Shown here one piece after another: positions 37,087 through 47,100 of a stretch of DNA of 64,000 bases; within the stretch, counting starts at the first letter, position 1; every line of letters begins with the position of its first letter. Origin of the DNA: Streptomyces sp. MJM8645. Lineage in GTDB: Bacteria; Actinomycetota; Actinomycetes; Streptomycetales; Streptomycetaceae. Below the pieces are notes generated by a model, which saw only the letters and a list, made by a program, of their open reading frames with translations, made no database searches and was not told the origin of the DNA. The DNA lies in the NCBI RefSeq assembly GCF_001625365.1, contig NZ_LJJF01000001.1, positions 2,356,001 to 2,420,000 on the forward strand, written 5' to 3'. A program made the translations under genes and the position numbers.

Positions 37087-37100
37087 CTGGGAGCCGGGGC

Positions 37101-38030
37101 TCAGAAGCCGAGCTTGCGCAGCTGCTTCGGGTCGCGCTGCCAGTCCTTGGCCACCTTGACGTGCAGGTCCAGGAAGACCGGCGTGCCGAGCAGCGCCTCG
37201 ATGTGTTTGCGGGCGGTGGTGCCGACGTGCTTGAGCCGCGCGCCCTTGGCGCCGATGACGATCGCCTTCTGGCTCTGCCGCTCGATGTAGACGTTGGCGT
37301 GGATGTCCAGCAGCGGGCGGTCCGCCGGGCGGCCCTCGCGCGGGAGCATCTCCTCGACCACGACGGCCAGCGAGTGCGGCAGCTCGTCCCGGACGCCCTC
37401 CAGGGCGGCCTCGCGGATCAGCTCCGCGACCATGATCTGCTCGGGCTCGTCGGTGAGGTCGCCGTCCGGGTAGAGCGGCATGCCCTCCGGCAGCAGCTTG
37501 GTGATCAGGTCGCCGACCAGTTCCACCTGCTTGTCGCCGACGGCCGAGACCGGGATGATCTCGGCCCACTCGATGCCCAGTTCCTCACCGAGCTGGTGGA
37601 TGGCGATCAGCTGCTCGGCGAGCCGCTTGGAGTCGACCAGGTCGGTCTTGGTGACGATGGCGACCTTGGGGGTCTTCTTGACCTCGGCGAGTTCCTTGGC
37701 AATGAACTTGTCGCCGGGGCCGAGCTTCTGGTCGGCGGGCAGGCAGAAGCCGATCACGTCGACCTCGGCCCAGGTGCTGCGGACCAGGTCGTTGAGGCGC
37801 TCGCCGAGCAGGGTGCGCGGCTTGTGCAGGCCGGGGGTGTCGACCAGGACGAGCTGGGAGTCCGGGCGGTGCACGATGCCGCGCACGGTGTGCCGGGTGG
37901 TCTGCGGGCGGTCGGAGGTGATCGCGACCTTCGTCCCCACCAGAGCGTTGGTCAGGGTCGACTTGCCCGCGTTGGGTCGGCCGACGAAGCACGCGAAGCC
38001 GGAGCGGTACGAGGAGGAAGGGGCACTCAT
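37101..38030 (-). CDS. era: GTPase Era
   Basis: A 309-residue ribosome-assembly GTPase binding the 3' end of 16S rRNA. G1 is GRPNAGKSTL, G3 is DTPGLHKP, G4 is TKTD, and the C-terminal KH domain includes YIERQSQKAIVIGAKGARLK. The ATG at 38028-38030 is preferred; 38039 is in frame. It ends a long run of leftward genes (ybeY, phoH and others) concerned with ribosome and RNA maturation. Confidence 0.96.
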   Translation of the reverse strand: MSAPSSSYRSGFACFVGRPNAGKSTLTNALVGTKVAITSDRPQTTRHTVRGIVHRPDSQLVLVDTPGLHKPRTLLGERLNDLVRSTWAEVDVIGFCLPADQKLGPGDKFIAKELAEVKKTPKVAIVTKTDLVDSKRLAEQLIAIHQLGEELGIEWAEIIPVSAVGDKQVELVGDLITKLLPEGMPLYPDGDLTDEPEQIMVAELIREAALEGVRDELPHSLAVVVEEMLPREGRPADRPLLDIHANVYIERQSQKAIVIGAKGARLKHVGTTARKHIEALLGTPVFLDLHVKVAKDWQRDPKQLRKLGF

Positions 38031-38089
38031 GTGCTCCATTCTCCCTGATCACCGGAGTCGCGCTGCCCGGGCCCGCCCGCACCGCCCGA

Positions 38090-38248
38090 TCAGCCCTTGC
38101 GACCGCCCCGCGAAACCACCGACATCACCACCAACAGGACCAGGAAGGCGACCGAACCCCAGAGCCAGTACGGCGAGCCGGTCTCCTGCCACTTGCCCAT
38201 CCCCATCACGAACAGCAGCAGCCCGGCGAAGAACGCCACCGCCCCCAT
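38090..38248 (-). CDS. Small two-helix membrane protein
   Basis: A 52-residue frame from ATG 38246-38248 encodes two hydrophobic stretches, AVAFFAGLLLFVMGMG and WGSVAFLVLLVVMSVVS, linked by KWQETGSPYWL and ending RGGRKG. The uneven codon-position GC and clean two-helix topology support it as a real gene. It lies between the cytidine-deaminase-like gene and era in the same direction. Confidence 0.65.
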   Translation of the reverse strand: MGAVAFFAGLLLFVMGMGKWQETGSPYWLWGSVAFLVLLVVMSVVSRGGRKG

Positions 38249-38400
38249 GTGCCCAGCCCCCTCACCGAGTTCACTCCCCCGGTGAGACTATCCGCTCGGT
38301 TCGGGCAGGTGTTCGCCAGGCCGCCGCCATCGCCCGCCATCGCCCGCCGCGGCAGGCCGCAGCGGGCCCTGAGCAGGCCCCGGCGGGCCTCAAGCAGCCC

Positions 38401-38754
38401 TCAGCGGGCCTCGGCCGCCACCCGCAGCGTCCCGTCCACACCGGCCAGCAACACGGGCGTCCCGGCCCCGCCGAGGTCCCGGACGGCCGCCAGGTCGGCC
38501 TCGGCCGGCTGCTCCGCCTCGCTCACCACGGCCGCCGCCTCCAGCGACTTCGCACCGCTGGCCACCGCCATCGCCACCGCCGTCTGCAGCGCGCTCAGCC
38601 GCAGCGACTCCAGCGCGACCGTCCCGGCCACGTACGTCCGGCCGGTCTCGTCACGCACCGCGGCCCCCTCGGCGACGCCGTTGCGGGCGCGGGCCGAGCG
38701 GGCCAGGGTGATGATCTTCTTGTCTTCGGGGTCGAGCTCGACGATGTCACTCAT
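38401..38754 (-). CDS. Cytidine deaminase-like protein lacking zinc-site residues
   Basis: A 117-residue protein whose overall pattern follows cytidine deaminase, with the N-terminal helix LARSARARNGVAEGAAVRD and strand TGRTYVAGTVALESL. Where active enzymes have HAE or CAE (SLTVHAEQSA-type), this has SLRLSALQTA, replacing the zinc ligand and catalytic Glu. The PCxxC zinc motif is also absent; the protein contains no Cys. It is therefore a probable pseudoenzyme. Position next to era, ybeY and phoH is typical for actinobacterial genes annotated as cytidine deaminase. Start ATG 38752-38754. Confidence 0.75.
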   Translation of the reverse strand: MSDIVELDPEDKKIITLARSARARNGVAEGAAVRDETGRTYVAGTVALESLRLSALQTAVAMAVASGAKSLEAAAVVSEAEQPAEADLAAVRDLGGAGTPVLLAGVDGTLRVAAEAR

Positions 38755-38785
38755 GCCGCCGAGCATAGGCGGCCCCCGCGGCCGC

Positions 38786-39331
38786 TCAGTGGCCGACCGG
38801 GTGGGTCGGACCGGGGTTCGGGTTGAGGACCTTGACGAAGGTCTTCGGCCCGGACGGCCGCGCCGTCTCGTGCTCCGTGCGCTCGCGCCAGAACGGGTTG
38901 TCGTGCGGCAGGTGACTGCTCACCCGGCCATACATCCCGAAGGTCGTCAGGATCACCCCGAAGATGAAGGCGAACAGCACGTTCGACATCCGGAAGTTCA
39001 GGATGTTGGCGTCCGGCCGCCCGAGCACCGCCAGGCCGTAGAAGCCGGACAGGACGAACAGCACGCCGACCACCATGTTCAGGTTGGACGCGAAGTTGCC
39101 GCCGACCACCGCCCCCGCCACCAGGATCGCGCCCGCCACGATGGACAGGATGCTCAGCGCCCCGTTGGTCGACAGCCCGGTGATCCGGTCACCGTGGGTG
39201 GCGAGGAAGCCCGGGTGATCGGCCAGCCCCAGGCACCCGAACACGATCAGGAAGATCCCCCCGAGCCCCGCCCCGATCCGCCACACCGTGGCGAGCCGGC
39301 TGTTCACGGGCAGTTCGTCTTGCAGCTTCAT
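38786..39331 (-). CDS. DUF4383 membrane protein
   Basis: A 181-residue integral membrane protein. After MKLQDELPVNSRLATVWRIG come four hydrophobic segments, with the family-type FLIVFGCLGLADHPGFL and a hydrophilic C-terminus rich in Pro and charged residues. The ATG at 39329-39331 has GGAGG 5 nt upstream. Function unknown. Confidence 0.75.
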   Translation of the reverse strand: MKLQDELPVNSRLATVWRIGAGLGGIFLIVFGCLGLADHPGFLATHGDRITGLSTNGALSILSIVAGAILVAGAVVGGNFASNLNMVVGVLFVLSGFYGLAVLGRPDANILNFRMSNVLFAFIFGVILTTFGMYGRVSSHLPHDNPFWRERTEHETARPSGPKTFVKVLNPNPGPTHPVGH

Positions 39332-39349
39332 GGCGACCTCCACCACGGC

Positions 39350-39595
39350 CTAGCTGTAGGGATGGCTCCCCTGCATGTGCGGCACCTCGTGCATGTAGAG
39401 CGAACCGCACTGCTGGCAGCAGCGCAGCCCGGTGCCCCACTCCTGCTCGGGCCTCGTCTCGGCGTCGTCGGCCAGGCTGCGGCCGCAGAGCGCCGTCGCG
39501 GGGTCGCCGTCGCGCACCACGTGCCAGACCTTGACCCCGCCGGTCGCACCCTGCGGGCCGTACTCCGCGCGAAGTTGATGCGTCATGCTGTCCAT
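39350..39595 (-). CDS. Small Cys-containing unknown protein
   Basis: An 81-residue protein with GGVKVWHVVRDGDPATALCG, then GTGLRCCQQCGSLYMHEVPH. The spaced Cys residues (one CG, then CCxxC) and nearby His suggest a small zinc-binding fold. The ATG at 39593-39595 has GGAG upstream. It lies 18 bp before the DUF4383 gene on the same strand. I do not know its function. Confidence 0.65.
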   Translation of the reverse strand: MDSMTHQLRAEYGPQGATGGVKVWHVVRDGDPATALCGRSLADDAETRPEQEWGTGLRCCQQCGSLYMHEVPHMQGSHPYS

Positions 39596-39619
39596 GGTCG
39601 CTCCGCCGGGGCGCGACCG

Positions 39620-40945
39620 CTACTCGCCGGGCTCCGCCCCGGCCTCCGCGGCCTTGCGGACCGGGGTCGCGACCATCGAGCCGATCCGGTTGCGGCGCCC
39701 GGCCGAGGACTCGGCGGTCAGCAGGATGCCGGTCAGCCCGGTGCCGGCGGGCTCGGGCAGCGGGATCTCGCAGGCCGAGCCGGGGATCGGCACCCGGCCG
39801 AGGTGCTTGGCCAGCAGGCCGCCGACGGTCTCGACGTCCTCGTCCTCCAGCTCGATGCCGAAGAGCTCGCCCAGGTCCTCCACCAGCAGCCGGGCGGTGA
39901 TCCGGTACGAGCCGTCGCCGAGGTCCTCCACCGGCGCGATCTCCCGGTCGTACTCGTCGGTGATCTCGCCGACGATCTCCTCCAGGACGTCCTCGATGGT
40001 GACCAGGCCGGCCGTGCCGCCGTACTCGTCGATCACGATCGCCACGTGCGAGCGGCGCTGCTGCATCTCGCGCAGCAGGTCGCCGGCCGGCTTGGAGTCC
40101 GGCACGAAGACGGCCGGGCGCATCACCGCGCCGACCTCCTCGGACTCCGCCTCCCGGTTGATGTGGGTACGCCGGACCAGGTCCTTCAGGTAGACGATGC
40201 CGACCACGTCGTCCTCGCTGTCCCCGACCACGGGGATCCGCGAGAAGCCCGAGCGCAGCGCCAGGGTGAGCGCCTGCCGGACGGTCTTGTGCCGCTCGAT
40301 CATCACCAGGTCGGTGCGCGGCACCATCACCTCGCGGACGATGGTGTCGCCCAGCTCGAAGACCGAGTGCACCATCCGGCGCTCCTCGTCCTCGATCAGG
40401 TCGTCCTTCTCGGCGAGGTCGACCAGTGCCCGCAGTTCGGCCTCGGAGGCGAACGGCCCCTCCCGGTAGCCCTTGCCCGGGGTCAGCGCGTTGCCGAGCA
40501 GGATCAGCAGCCGCGGGATCGGGCCGAGCACCGCGGCCAGCGGCAGCAGCACGAAGGAGGCGGCGGTCGCGGTGGTGAGCGGGTGCTGGCGCCCGATCGT
40601 GCGCGGCGAGACCCCCACCGCGACGAAGGACACCAGCACCATCACGCCGAACGCCAGCAGCACGGCCTGCCAGATCGGCTCCACGTTGCGCACGCACACC
40701 ACGGTGACCAGGACGGCCGCCGCCATCTCGCTGGCCACCCGGATCAGGGTCGCCAGGTTGAGGTAGCGGATCGGGTCGGAGGCGACGGTCAGCAGCCGGG
40801 CCGAGCCGCGCCGCCCGGCCCGCACGGCCTCCTCCGCCCGGAACCGGGAGACCCGGGAGATGCCCGCCTCGGCGCACGCGGCCAGCCAGCCGAGGACGAC
40901 CAGGAGCACGGCACCGAGGATGAAGCTCGTACTTTCACCACTCAC
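39620..40945 (-). CDS. Hemolysin-family CBS/CorC transporter-like protein
   Basis: A 441-residue membrane protein of the CNNM/CorC (HlyC) family. The N-terminal DUF21 part has three to four membrane segments (FILGAVLLVVLGWLAACAEA, and AAVLVTVVCVRNVEPIWQAV). It is followed by two CBS domains with EVMVPRTDLVMIERHKTV and IPVVGDSEDDVVGIVYLKD, and a C-terminal CorC_HlyC domain (GDGSYRITARLLVEDLGELF). Such proteins are linked to Mg2+/Co2+ homeostasis. The start GTG at 40943-40945 is chosen by fit to the DUF21 helix. It is 19 bp downstream of ybeY. Confidence 0.9.
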   Translation of the reverse strand: MSGESTSFILGAVLLVVLGWLAACAEAGISRVSRFRAEEAVRAGRRGSARLLTVASDPIRYLNLATLIRVASEMAAAVLVTVVCVRNVEPIWQAVLLAFGVMVLVSFVAVGVSPRTIGRQHPLTTATAASFVLLPLAAVLGPIPRLLILLGNALTPGKGYREGPFASEAELRALVDLAEKDDLIEDEERRMVHSVFELGDTIVREVMVPRTDLVMIERHKTVRQALTLALRSGFSRIPVVGDSEDDVVGIVYLKDLVRRTHINREAESEEVGAVMRPAVFVPDSKPAGDLLREMQQRRSHVAIVIDEYGGTAGLVTIEDVLEEIVGEITDEYDREIAPVEDLGDGSYRITARLLVEDLGELFGIELEDEDVETVGGLLAKHLGRVPIPGSACEIPLPEPAGTGLTGILLTAESSAGRRNRIGSMVATPVRKAAEAGAEPGE

Positions 40946-40964
40946 AGGGGTTCGGGCTCCGCGC

Positions 40965-41459
40965 TCAGTGGGTGGTGGGGGCCGGGGAGAGACCACCGAG
41001 GCCCCGGCCCGCCCGCCAGTCGTCCAGGATGCGCTTCTGGAGGGCGAACATCTCCTCCTCCTCCTCGGGCTCCTCGTGGTCGTACCCGAGGACGTGCAGC
41101 ACCCCGTGGACGGTGAGCAGTTGGAGCTCCTCGTCCATCGAGTGCTTGGAGGGGGCCGCCTTGCCCTGCTGCTCGGCGACCTCCGGGCAGAGCACGATGT
41201 CGCCGAGCAGGCCCTGCGGCAGCTCCTCGCCCTCCTTGCCGGGGCGCAGCTCGTCCATGGGGAAGGACATCACGTCGGTGGGGCCGGGGAGGTCCATCCA
41301 CTGGATGTGCAGCTCCTCCATCGCCGCTCCGTCCACCAGGATCACGGACAGTTCGGACTGCGGGTGGATCCGCATCTTGTCCAGGGCGAAGCGGGCGACG
41401 TCGAGGATGGCTTCCTCATCGGCGTCCCAACCGGACTCGTTGGCGATGTCGATCGACAT
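40965..41459 (-). CDS. ybeY: Endoribonuclease YbeY
   Basis: A 164-residue single-strand RNase for 16S rRNA 3' maturation and rRNA quality control. The zinc motif [20 protein letters not shown] (H-x3-H-x5-H) is intact, preceded by [15 protein letters not shown] and GDIVLCPEV. It follows phoH by 14 bp, the usual phoH-ybeY order. Confidence 0.96.
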   Translation of the reverse strand: MSIDIANESGWDADEEAILDVARFALDKMRIHPQSELSVILVDGAAMEELHIQWMDLPGPTDVMSFPMDELRPGKEGEELPQGLLGDIVLCPEVAEQQGKAAPSKHSMDEELQLLTVHGVLHVLGYDHEEPEEEEEMFALQKRILDDWRAGRGLGGLSPAPTTH

Positions 41460-41473
41460 GACGGGCTGCGTAC

Positions 41474-42592
41474 TCAGCTTTCGGTGCGATGGGACTGACG
41501 GGGTGCGCGGGAGCCGCGCCGCTGGGCCGGCTTGCGGGCGGGCGAGGGGTTCTCCTCGGCCTCCTGCTTGGCGTCCCAGCGTTCGTAGGCGTCCACGATC
41601 CGGCCGACCAGCTTGTGGCGGACCACGTCGGTGCTGGTGAGGACGGAGAAGTGGATGTCGGGCACGTCGGCCAGGATGTCCTGGACGACCTTGAGGCCGC
41701 TGCGGGTGCCGCCCGGGAGGTCGATCTGGCTGGTGTCGCCGGTGACGACCACCCGGGAGTTGAAACCGAGGCGGGTGAGGAACATCTTCATCTGCTCGGG
41801 CGAGGTGTTCTGGGCCTCGTCCAGGATGATGAAGGCGTCGTTGAGGGTGCGGCCGCGCATGTAGGCCAGCGGCGCGACCTCGATGGTGCCGGCCGCCATC
41901 AGGCGCGGGATGGAGTCCGGGTCCATCATGTCGTGCAGCGCGTCGTACAGCGGGCGCAGGTACGGGTCGATCTTCTCGTAGAGGGTGCCGGGCAGGAAGC
42001 CCAGCCGCTCCCCCGCCTCGACGGCCGGGCGGGTCAGGATGATCCGGTTGACCTCCTTGGCCTGGAGGGCCTGGACGGCCTTGGCCATCGCGAGGTAGGT
42101 CTTGCCGGTGCCGGCCGGGCCGAGGCCGAAGACGATCGTGTGCTTGTCGATCGCCTCGACGTAGCGCTGCTGGTTGAGGGTCTTGGGGCGGATCGTGCGG
42201 CCCCGGTTGGACAGGATGTTCGCGGTGAACACCTTGGACGGCGCCGGGCTGTCCGGGTCCTCCGCGGCACCGCGGAGCATGGCGATGGAGCGCTCCACGG
42301 AATCCTCCGTCAAGGGCTGGCCGGTGCGCAGCACCAGCATCATCTCGGTGAAGAGCCGCTGCACGAGGGCGACCTCGGCGCGCGCTCCGGTGGCGGTCAC
42401 CTCGTTGCCGCGGACGTGGATGTCGGCGGCGGGGAAGCCCTGCTCGATCACGCGCAGCAGCGAGTCCGCCGTGCCGAGCAGGGTGACCATCGGGTGCTTC
42501 TCGGGGATGACGATCCGGGCGCTGACGCGACCGTCGTCGGCCGGTTCGGGGCGCGACTGTCCGTTCGTACGGGTCTGCGATGTGTCACTCAT
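41474..42592 (-). CDS. phoH: PhoH-like ATPase
   Basis: A 372-residue PhoH family ATPase. An N-terminal KH-like segment precedes the P-loop [13 protein letters not shown] (about residues 146-158), with [19 protein letters not shown] (Walker B), [14 protein letters not shown] (sensor) and VDAYERW. The ATG at 42590-42592 is chosen where conservation begins; a longer frame upstream is unlikely. PhoH proteins are linked to RNA metabolism and commonly precede ybeY. Confidence 0.94.
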   Translation of the reverse strand: MSDTSQTRTNGQSRPEPADDGRVSARIVIPEKHPMVTLLGTADSLLRVIEQGFPAADIHVRGNEVTATGARAEVALVQRLFTEMMLVLRTGQPLTEDSVERSIAMLRGAAEDPDSPAPSKVFTANILSNRGRTIRPKTLNQQRYVEAIDKHTIVFGLGPAGTGKTYLAMAKAVQALQAKEVNRIILTRPAVEAGERLGFLPGTLYEKIDPYLRPLYDALHDMMDPDSIPRLMAAGTIEVAPLAYMRGRTLNDAFIILDEAQNTSPEQMKMFLTRLGFNSRVVVTGDTSQIDLPGGTRSGLKVVQDILADVPDIHFSVLTSTDVVRHKLVGRIVDAYERWDAKQEAEENPSPARKPAQRRGSRAPRQSHRTES

Positions 42593-42768
42593 AGGTCGGC
42601 GCTGGGCCTGCCTCATCCCATCCGTGGTGTCGTGTGCCGATCGGTCTCTCCGGGGCACCAGGGTACGCCGCGCACGTGGTCGCCGCGGCGGGCGGCGGGG
42701 CCGCACCCGACGATGCTGCGGCAGATCGGGGAGCGGCGCGAGCGCTTTTCACGGGGTGCGGGCCGGGT

Positions 42769-43692
42769 TCACGGCTGGCGCCGGACGGGGACGGGCACCC
42801 GGGCGAGGTCGGCGGCGAGCACCAGCTCGCCGTCGAAGTGCTTGCGGGCGTCGGCCAGATGCTGGCCCAGGTCCGGGTAGCGCTGGGAGAAGTGGGTCAG
42901 CACCAGGGTGCGCACGCCGGCCTCGGCGGCGGCCTTGGCGGCCTGCCCGGCGGTGAGGTGGCCGTGCTCCTCGGCGAGCCGGGAGTCGGCGTCGGTGAAG
43001 GTCGACTCGGCGACCAACAGGTCGGCGCCCTCGGCGAGTTCGTACACGCCGTCGCAGAGCCGGGTGTCCATCACGAAGGCGAAGCGCTGGCCCGGCCGGG
43101 GCTCGCTGACCTCCTCCAGGGTGACCCGCCGGCCGTCCGCCTCGATCGCCCCCTCGTGCTGGAGGCGGCCGACCGCGGGGCCGAAGACGCCCAGCGCGGC
43201 GAGGCGTTCGGGCACCAGGCGGCGGCCGTCCGGCTCGGACAGCCGGTAGCCGAAGGACTCCACGGGGTGGGACAGCCGCACGGCGTCCAGCGCGAAGCGG
43301 GCGCCGGGCGCGGGCAGCGGGCCCGGCTCGTCGATCGGCCGGGGCCGCAGGACGGCCGTCTCGTGGTAGGCGGTGGCGTGCCGCAGCCGCTCGAAGTAGA
43401 CCTCGCCGGAGGCCGGGAAGTAGACGTCCACCGGGTGGGGGACGCGGTCCAGGTTGATCCGCTGGATCACCCCGGCGAGGCCCAGGCAGTGGTCGCCGTG
43501 GAAGTGCGTGACGGCGATCCGGGTGATCTGGGTGGCCGAGACGCCGGCCAGCAGCATCTGCCGCTGGGTGCCCTCGCCGGGGTCGAACAGCAGGCCCTCG
43601 CCGTCCCAGCGGAGCAGGTAGCCGTTGTGGTTGCGGTGCCGGGTGGGCACCTGGCTGGCGGTGCCGAGGACGACGAGTTCGCGCTGTGACAC
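42769..43692 (-). CDS. rnz: Ribonuclease Z
   Basis: A 307-residue metallo-beta-lactamase-fold tRNA 3' processing endonuclease. The N-terminal [20 protein letters not shown] is typical, and the zinc motif [13 protein letters not shown] is complete, with later His in [14 protein letters not shown] and LTHFSQRY. The start GTG at 43690-43692 lies 5 nt after the HIT gene stop, indicating an operon with HIT. Confidence 0.93.
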   Translation of the reverse strand: MSQRELVVLGTASQVPTRHRNHNGYLLRWDGEGLLFDPGEGTQRQMLLAGVSATQITRIAVTHFHGDHCLGLAGVIQRINLDRVPHPVDVYFPASGEVYFERLRHATAYHETAVLRPRPIDEPGPLPAPGARFALDAVRLSHPVESFGYRLSEPDGRRLVPERLAALGVFGPAVGRLQHEGAIEADGRRVTLEEVSEPRPGQRFAFVMDTRLCDGVYELAEGADLLVAESTFTDADSRLAEEHGHLTAGQAAKAAAEAGVRTLVLTHFSQRYPDLGQHLADARKHFDGELVLAADLARVPVPVRRQP

Positions 43693-43697
43693 GTAGG

Positions 43698-44051
43698 TCA
43701 GACCATGCTCTCGGTCATCGGCTTGCCGCCGAGCACGTGGACGTGGGCGTGGAAGACCGTCTGGCCGGCGCCGGCGCCGGTGTTGAAGATCAGCCGGTAG
43801 TCCTCGACGCCCTCGTCCCTGGCCACCGCGCCCGCCTCGGCGAGGAGTTCACCGGCGATCTCCGGCTCGGCGGCGGCCAGCGCGGCGGCGTTCGGGTAGT
43901 GGACGTGCGGGATGACCAGGACGTGCAGCGGCGCCTTGGGGGCGATGTCGCGGAAGGCGAGGACGCGCTCGGTCTTGCGCACCACGGTCGCCGGGATCTC
44001 GCCCGCAACGATCTTGCAGAACAGGCAGTCGGGCTGCGGCTCGCCGGCCAT
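43698..44051 (-). CDS. HIT family nucleotide-binding protein
   Basis: A 117-residue histidine-triad hydrolase or transferase for nucleotide conjugates. Zinc-binding-type Cys pair [13 protein letters not shown] near the start and the triad HAHVHVL near the C-terminus are present, with [20 protein letters not shown] in between. Its length and motif are those of HinT-like proteins. It is followed by rnz. Confidence 0.93.
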   Translation of the reverse strand: MAGEPQPDCLFCKIVAGEIPATVVRKTERVLAFRDIAPKAPLHVLVIPHVHYPNAAALAAAEPEIAGELLAEAGAVARDEGVEDYRLIFNTGAGAGQTVFHAHVHVLGGKPMTESMV

Positions 44052-44102
44052 CGGCTTCTCCTCGGTTCGTGTCTGGTCTGGGGCCGTACGGGCGCAGCCT
44101 AG

Positions 44103-44129
44103 CGGGAAGTCGGCCGGGCCGACCTCCCG
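44103..44129 (-). terminator. Hairpin downstream of the tricorn protease gene
   Basis: A 13-bp inverted repeat with one mismatch (44103-44115 / 44117-44129) lies between the tricorn stop (44172) and the HIT start. Confidence 0.6.
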
Positions 44130-44171
44130 TTCGGCTGCTCTCCCGCCCGCCGGGGGCGACGGGGGCGCGCC

Positions 44172-47100
44172 CTACGCCCAGGGCATCGGCGGGGCCGTGC
44201 GGGGCGGGGCCGCGGCGAGCGCGGCGAGGGCGATCCGCACGCCCTCGGCCAGCTGCGGGTCCTCGCCGGCGGCCCACTGGTGCGGGGCCATCGGCACCTC
44301 GACGTCCGGGTCGACGCCGTGGTTCTCCACGCCCCAGCCGTAGTTCTCCAGCCAGTACGCGTACTTGGGCTGGGTGACGAGGGTGCCGTCGACCAGGTGG
44401 TAGCGGCTGTCGATGCCGATCACCCCGCCCCAGGTGCGGGTGCCGACCACCGGGCCGATGCCGAGCGTCTGGATGACGGCGTTGACGACGTCGCCGTCCG
44501 AGCCGGAGAACTCGTTGGCGAGCGCGACGACCGGCCCGCGCGGGGCGTCGAGGGGGTAGGGCACCGGGTGGTCGGTGTCCCGGATGGCGTTCCAGCCGAC
44601 GATCCGGCGGGCGAGCTTCTCGATCACCAGCTGCGAGGTGTGGCCGCCGCGGTTCTCCCGGACGTCGACGATCACGCCGTCCCTGGCCAACTCCACGGCC
44701 AGGTCGCGGTGGATCTGGGCCCAGCCGGCCGACTGCATGTCGGGGATGTGCAGGTAGCCGAGCCGGCCGCCGGACAGCTCGCGCACCACGGCCCGCCGAC
44801 CGGCCACCCAGTCGTGGTAGCGCAGCGGCTCCTCGTCGGCGATCGGGACGACCACCGGGTGGCGCCGGTCGGTGCCGTCCTTGCCGGCCACGGTCAGTTC
44901 GACCGGCTGCCCGGCGGTGCCGGCCAGCAGCGGGGCCGGGCCGGTGACCGGGTCCACCGGGCGGCCGTTGACGGCGAGGACCGCGTCGCCCGGGCGGATC
45001 GCGGCGCCGGGCGCGGCCAGCGGCGAGCGGGCCCGGGGGTCGGAGGACTCGCCGGGCAGGATGCGGGCGATCCGCCACCGGTCGCCGTCCCTGGCGAGGT
45101 CCGCGCCGAGCAGGCCCTGGCGCCGGGCGGGCTCGGTGTACCGGCCGTACGGGACGACGTAGGCGTGCGAGGTGCCGAGTTCGCCGTGCACCTCCCAGAG
45201 CAGGTCGACCAGGTCGTCGTGCGAGCCGAGGCGTTCCACGAGCGGCCGGTAGCGGTCCAGCACGCCGGCCCAGTCGACGCCGCCGAGGTCGGGGCGCCAG
45301 AAGTTGTCGCGCATCAGGCGGCCGTTCTCGGCGTACATCTGCCGCCACTCGGCGGCCGGGTCGACGGTGACCCGCAGCCGGGTCAGGTCGACGCCCACCT
45401 CGTCGTCCTCTCCGCCCGCCTTGTGCTCGGCCGGGACGATCCGCAGCTCGCTCCCGTCCAGCACGGCCACCCGGGTGCCGTCCCCGCTGACCGCGAAGCC
45501 GTCCACGCCGTGCACCAGTTGCTCGACGCGGCGCTTCTTCAGGTCGAAGCGCTCCAGCACCGGCCGGGGCCGCTCGTCCTCGGGCGAGGCCGCCTCGTCG
45601 CCGAGTTCGCCGAGCAGCGGGGCGCGGGTCCACAGCACGCCGTCCTTGGCGGCCCTGAGCGCGTCGAACCGGCCGCCCTCGACCGGGAACGGGACGATCC
45701 GGTCCGCGATGCCGTCCAGGTCGACCCTGGTCACCGGCGCGGCGTCGCCGGCGGCCTCCTCGCCGTCCGCCTTCCTGCCGCGCGGCTCGTCCTCCTCCCC
45801 GCCGAGCGGGCGCCCGGCCCGCTGCGGCCCGAACGGGGACGGCGTGTCGGCGGCCAGCGTGATCAGGTACGGGCGGCAGCCGTTGGGGAACGACAGGTCG
45901 AAGACGTGCGAGTCGTAGACCGGGTCGAAGTTGCGCACCGACAGGAACGCCAGGTAGCGGCCGTCCGCGGTGAAGGCCGGCGAGGTGTCGATGAAGCGCT
46001 CCTGGGTGACCTCGCCGACCGTCCGGGTCGCCAGGTCGGCCAGCACGATCTGGCGCAGCGAGTACGGGCCCAGCCGGTGCACCGGCCGCGACCAGGCCAG
46101 CCAGGCCGAGTCCGGGCTGAAGGCCAGCCCGCCGACCTCGCCGTCGGCGCTGCGGTCCAGCTCGTGCACGGTGCCGTCGGCGAGCGCGACCAGCAGGACC
46201 CGGCCGTCGTGCACGCCGAGCGCGGCCTGCCTGCCGTCCGGGGACACCGCCAGGGAGTTGACCCGGCCGATCCGCCCGGCGGCCAGCCGGCGGCGCTCGG
46301 CGCCCTGGGCGTCGGGGGCGAACTCCAGCGCGTCCTCGCCCTCGGCGTCGGACACCCACAGCACGCCCTGGGTGCCGTCCTCGCCCGGCACCACCCGGGC
46401 CAGCCGCCCGCGCACCCCCGGGGTCTCGTCCAGCACCCGGGCCGGGCCCTCGCGGTGGGTCAGCCAGTGCACGTCGCCGCGCACCACCACGGCGCCGGCC
46501 CGGCCGGTGCGGTCGGGGGCGGCGGACTCCAGCCAGTGCGCGGCGTGCACCGGGCGGGGGCGGCGGCCGCTGCGCGGGCCGGCCAGCCGGATGTCGAGGC
46601 GGCGGGGCGCGGCTCCCGCCAGGTCGTCCAGCAGCCAGACGTCGCCGGCCCGGTGGAACACCGCCCGGGTGCCGTCGGTGCCGGCGTTGCGGGCGTAGAA
46701 GCCGTCCGGGTCGGTGGTGTGGCGGCGCAGGTCGGAGCCGTCCGGAAGGCTGGAGTAGAGCTCGCCGACGCCCTCGTGGTCGGAGAGGAAGGCGATCCGC
46801 TCCCCCACCCACAGCGGCGAGTCGAGCTGGCCGTCCAACTCCTCGTGGACGCGGACGAATTCGTCCCGCCCGATCCACAACTTGCCCGCCCGGCCGCCCC
46901 GGTAGCGCTTCCACCAGGCCGGCTCGCGGTTGTTGACGGTGCCCAGCAGCACGCGGTCGCCGCCCGGCTCGAAGGCGAGCCCGCCGACCGGCCCGTACGG
47001 CAGCCGCACCGACTCGCCGCCGTCCAGCGGCACGGCGTGCGCCCAGCTGCGGCGCAGGGTCGCCTCACCGGCGGTGGTGAGGGCGATCGGGCGCCCGTCG

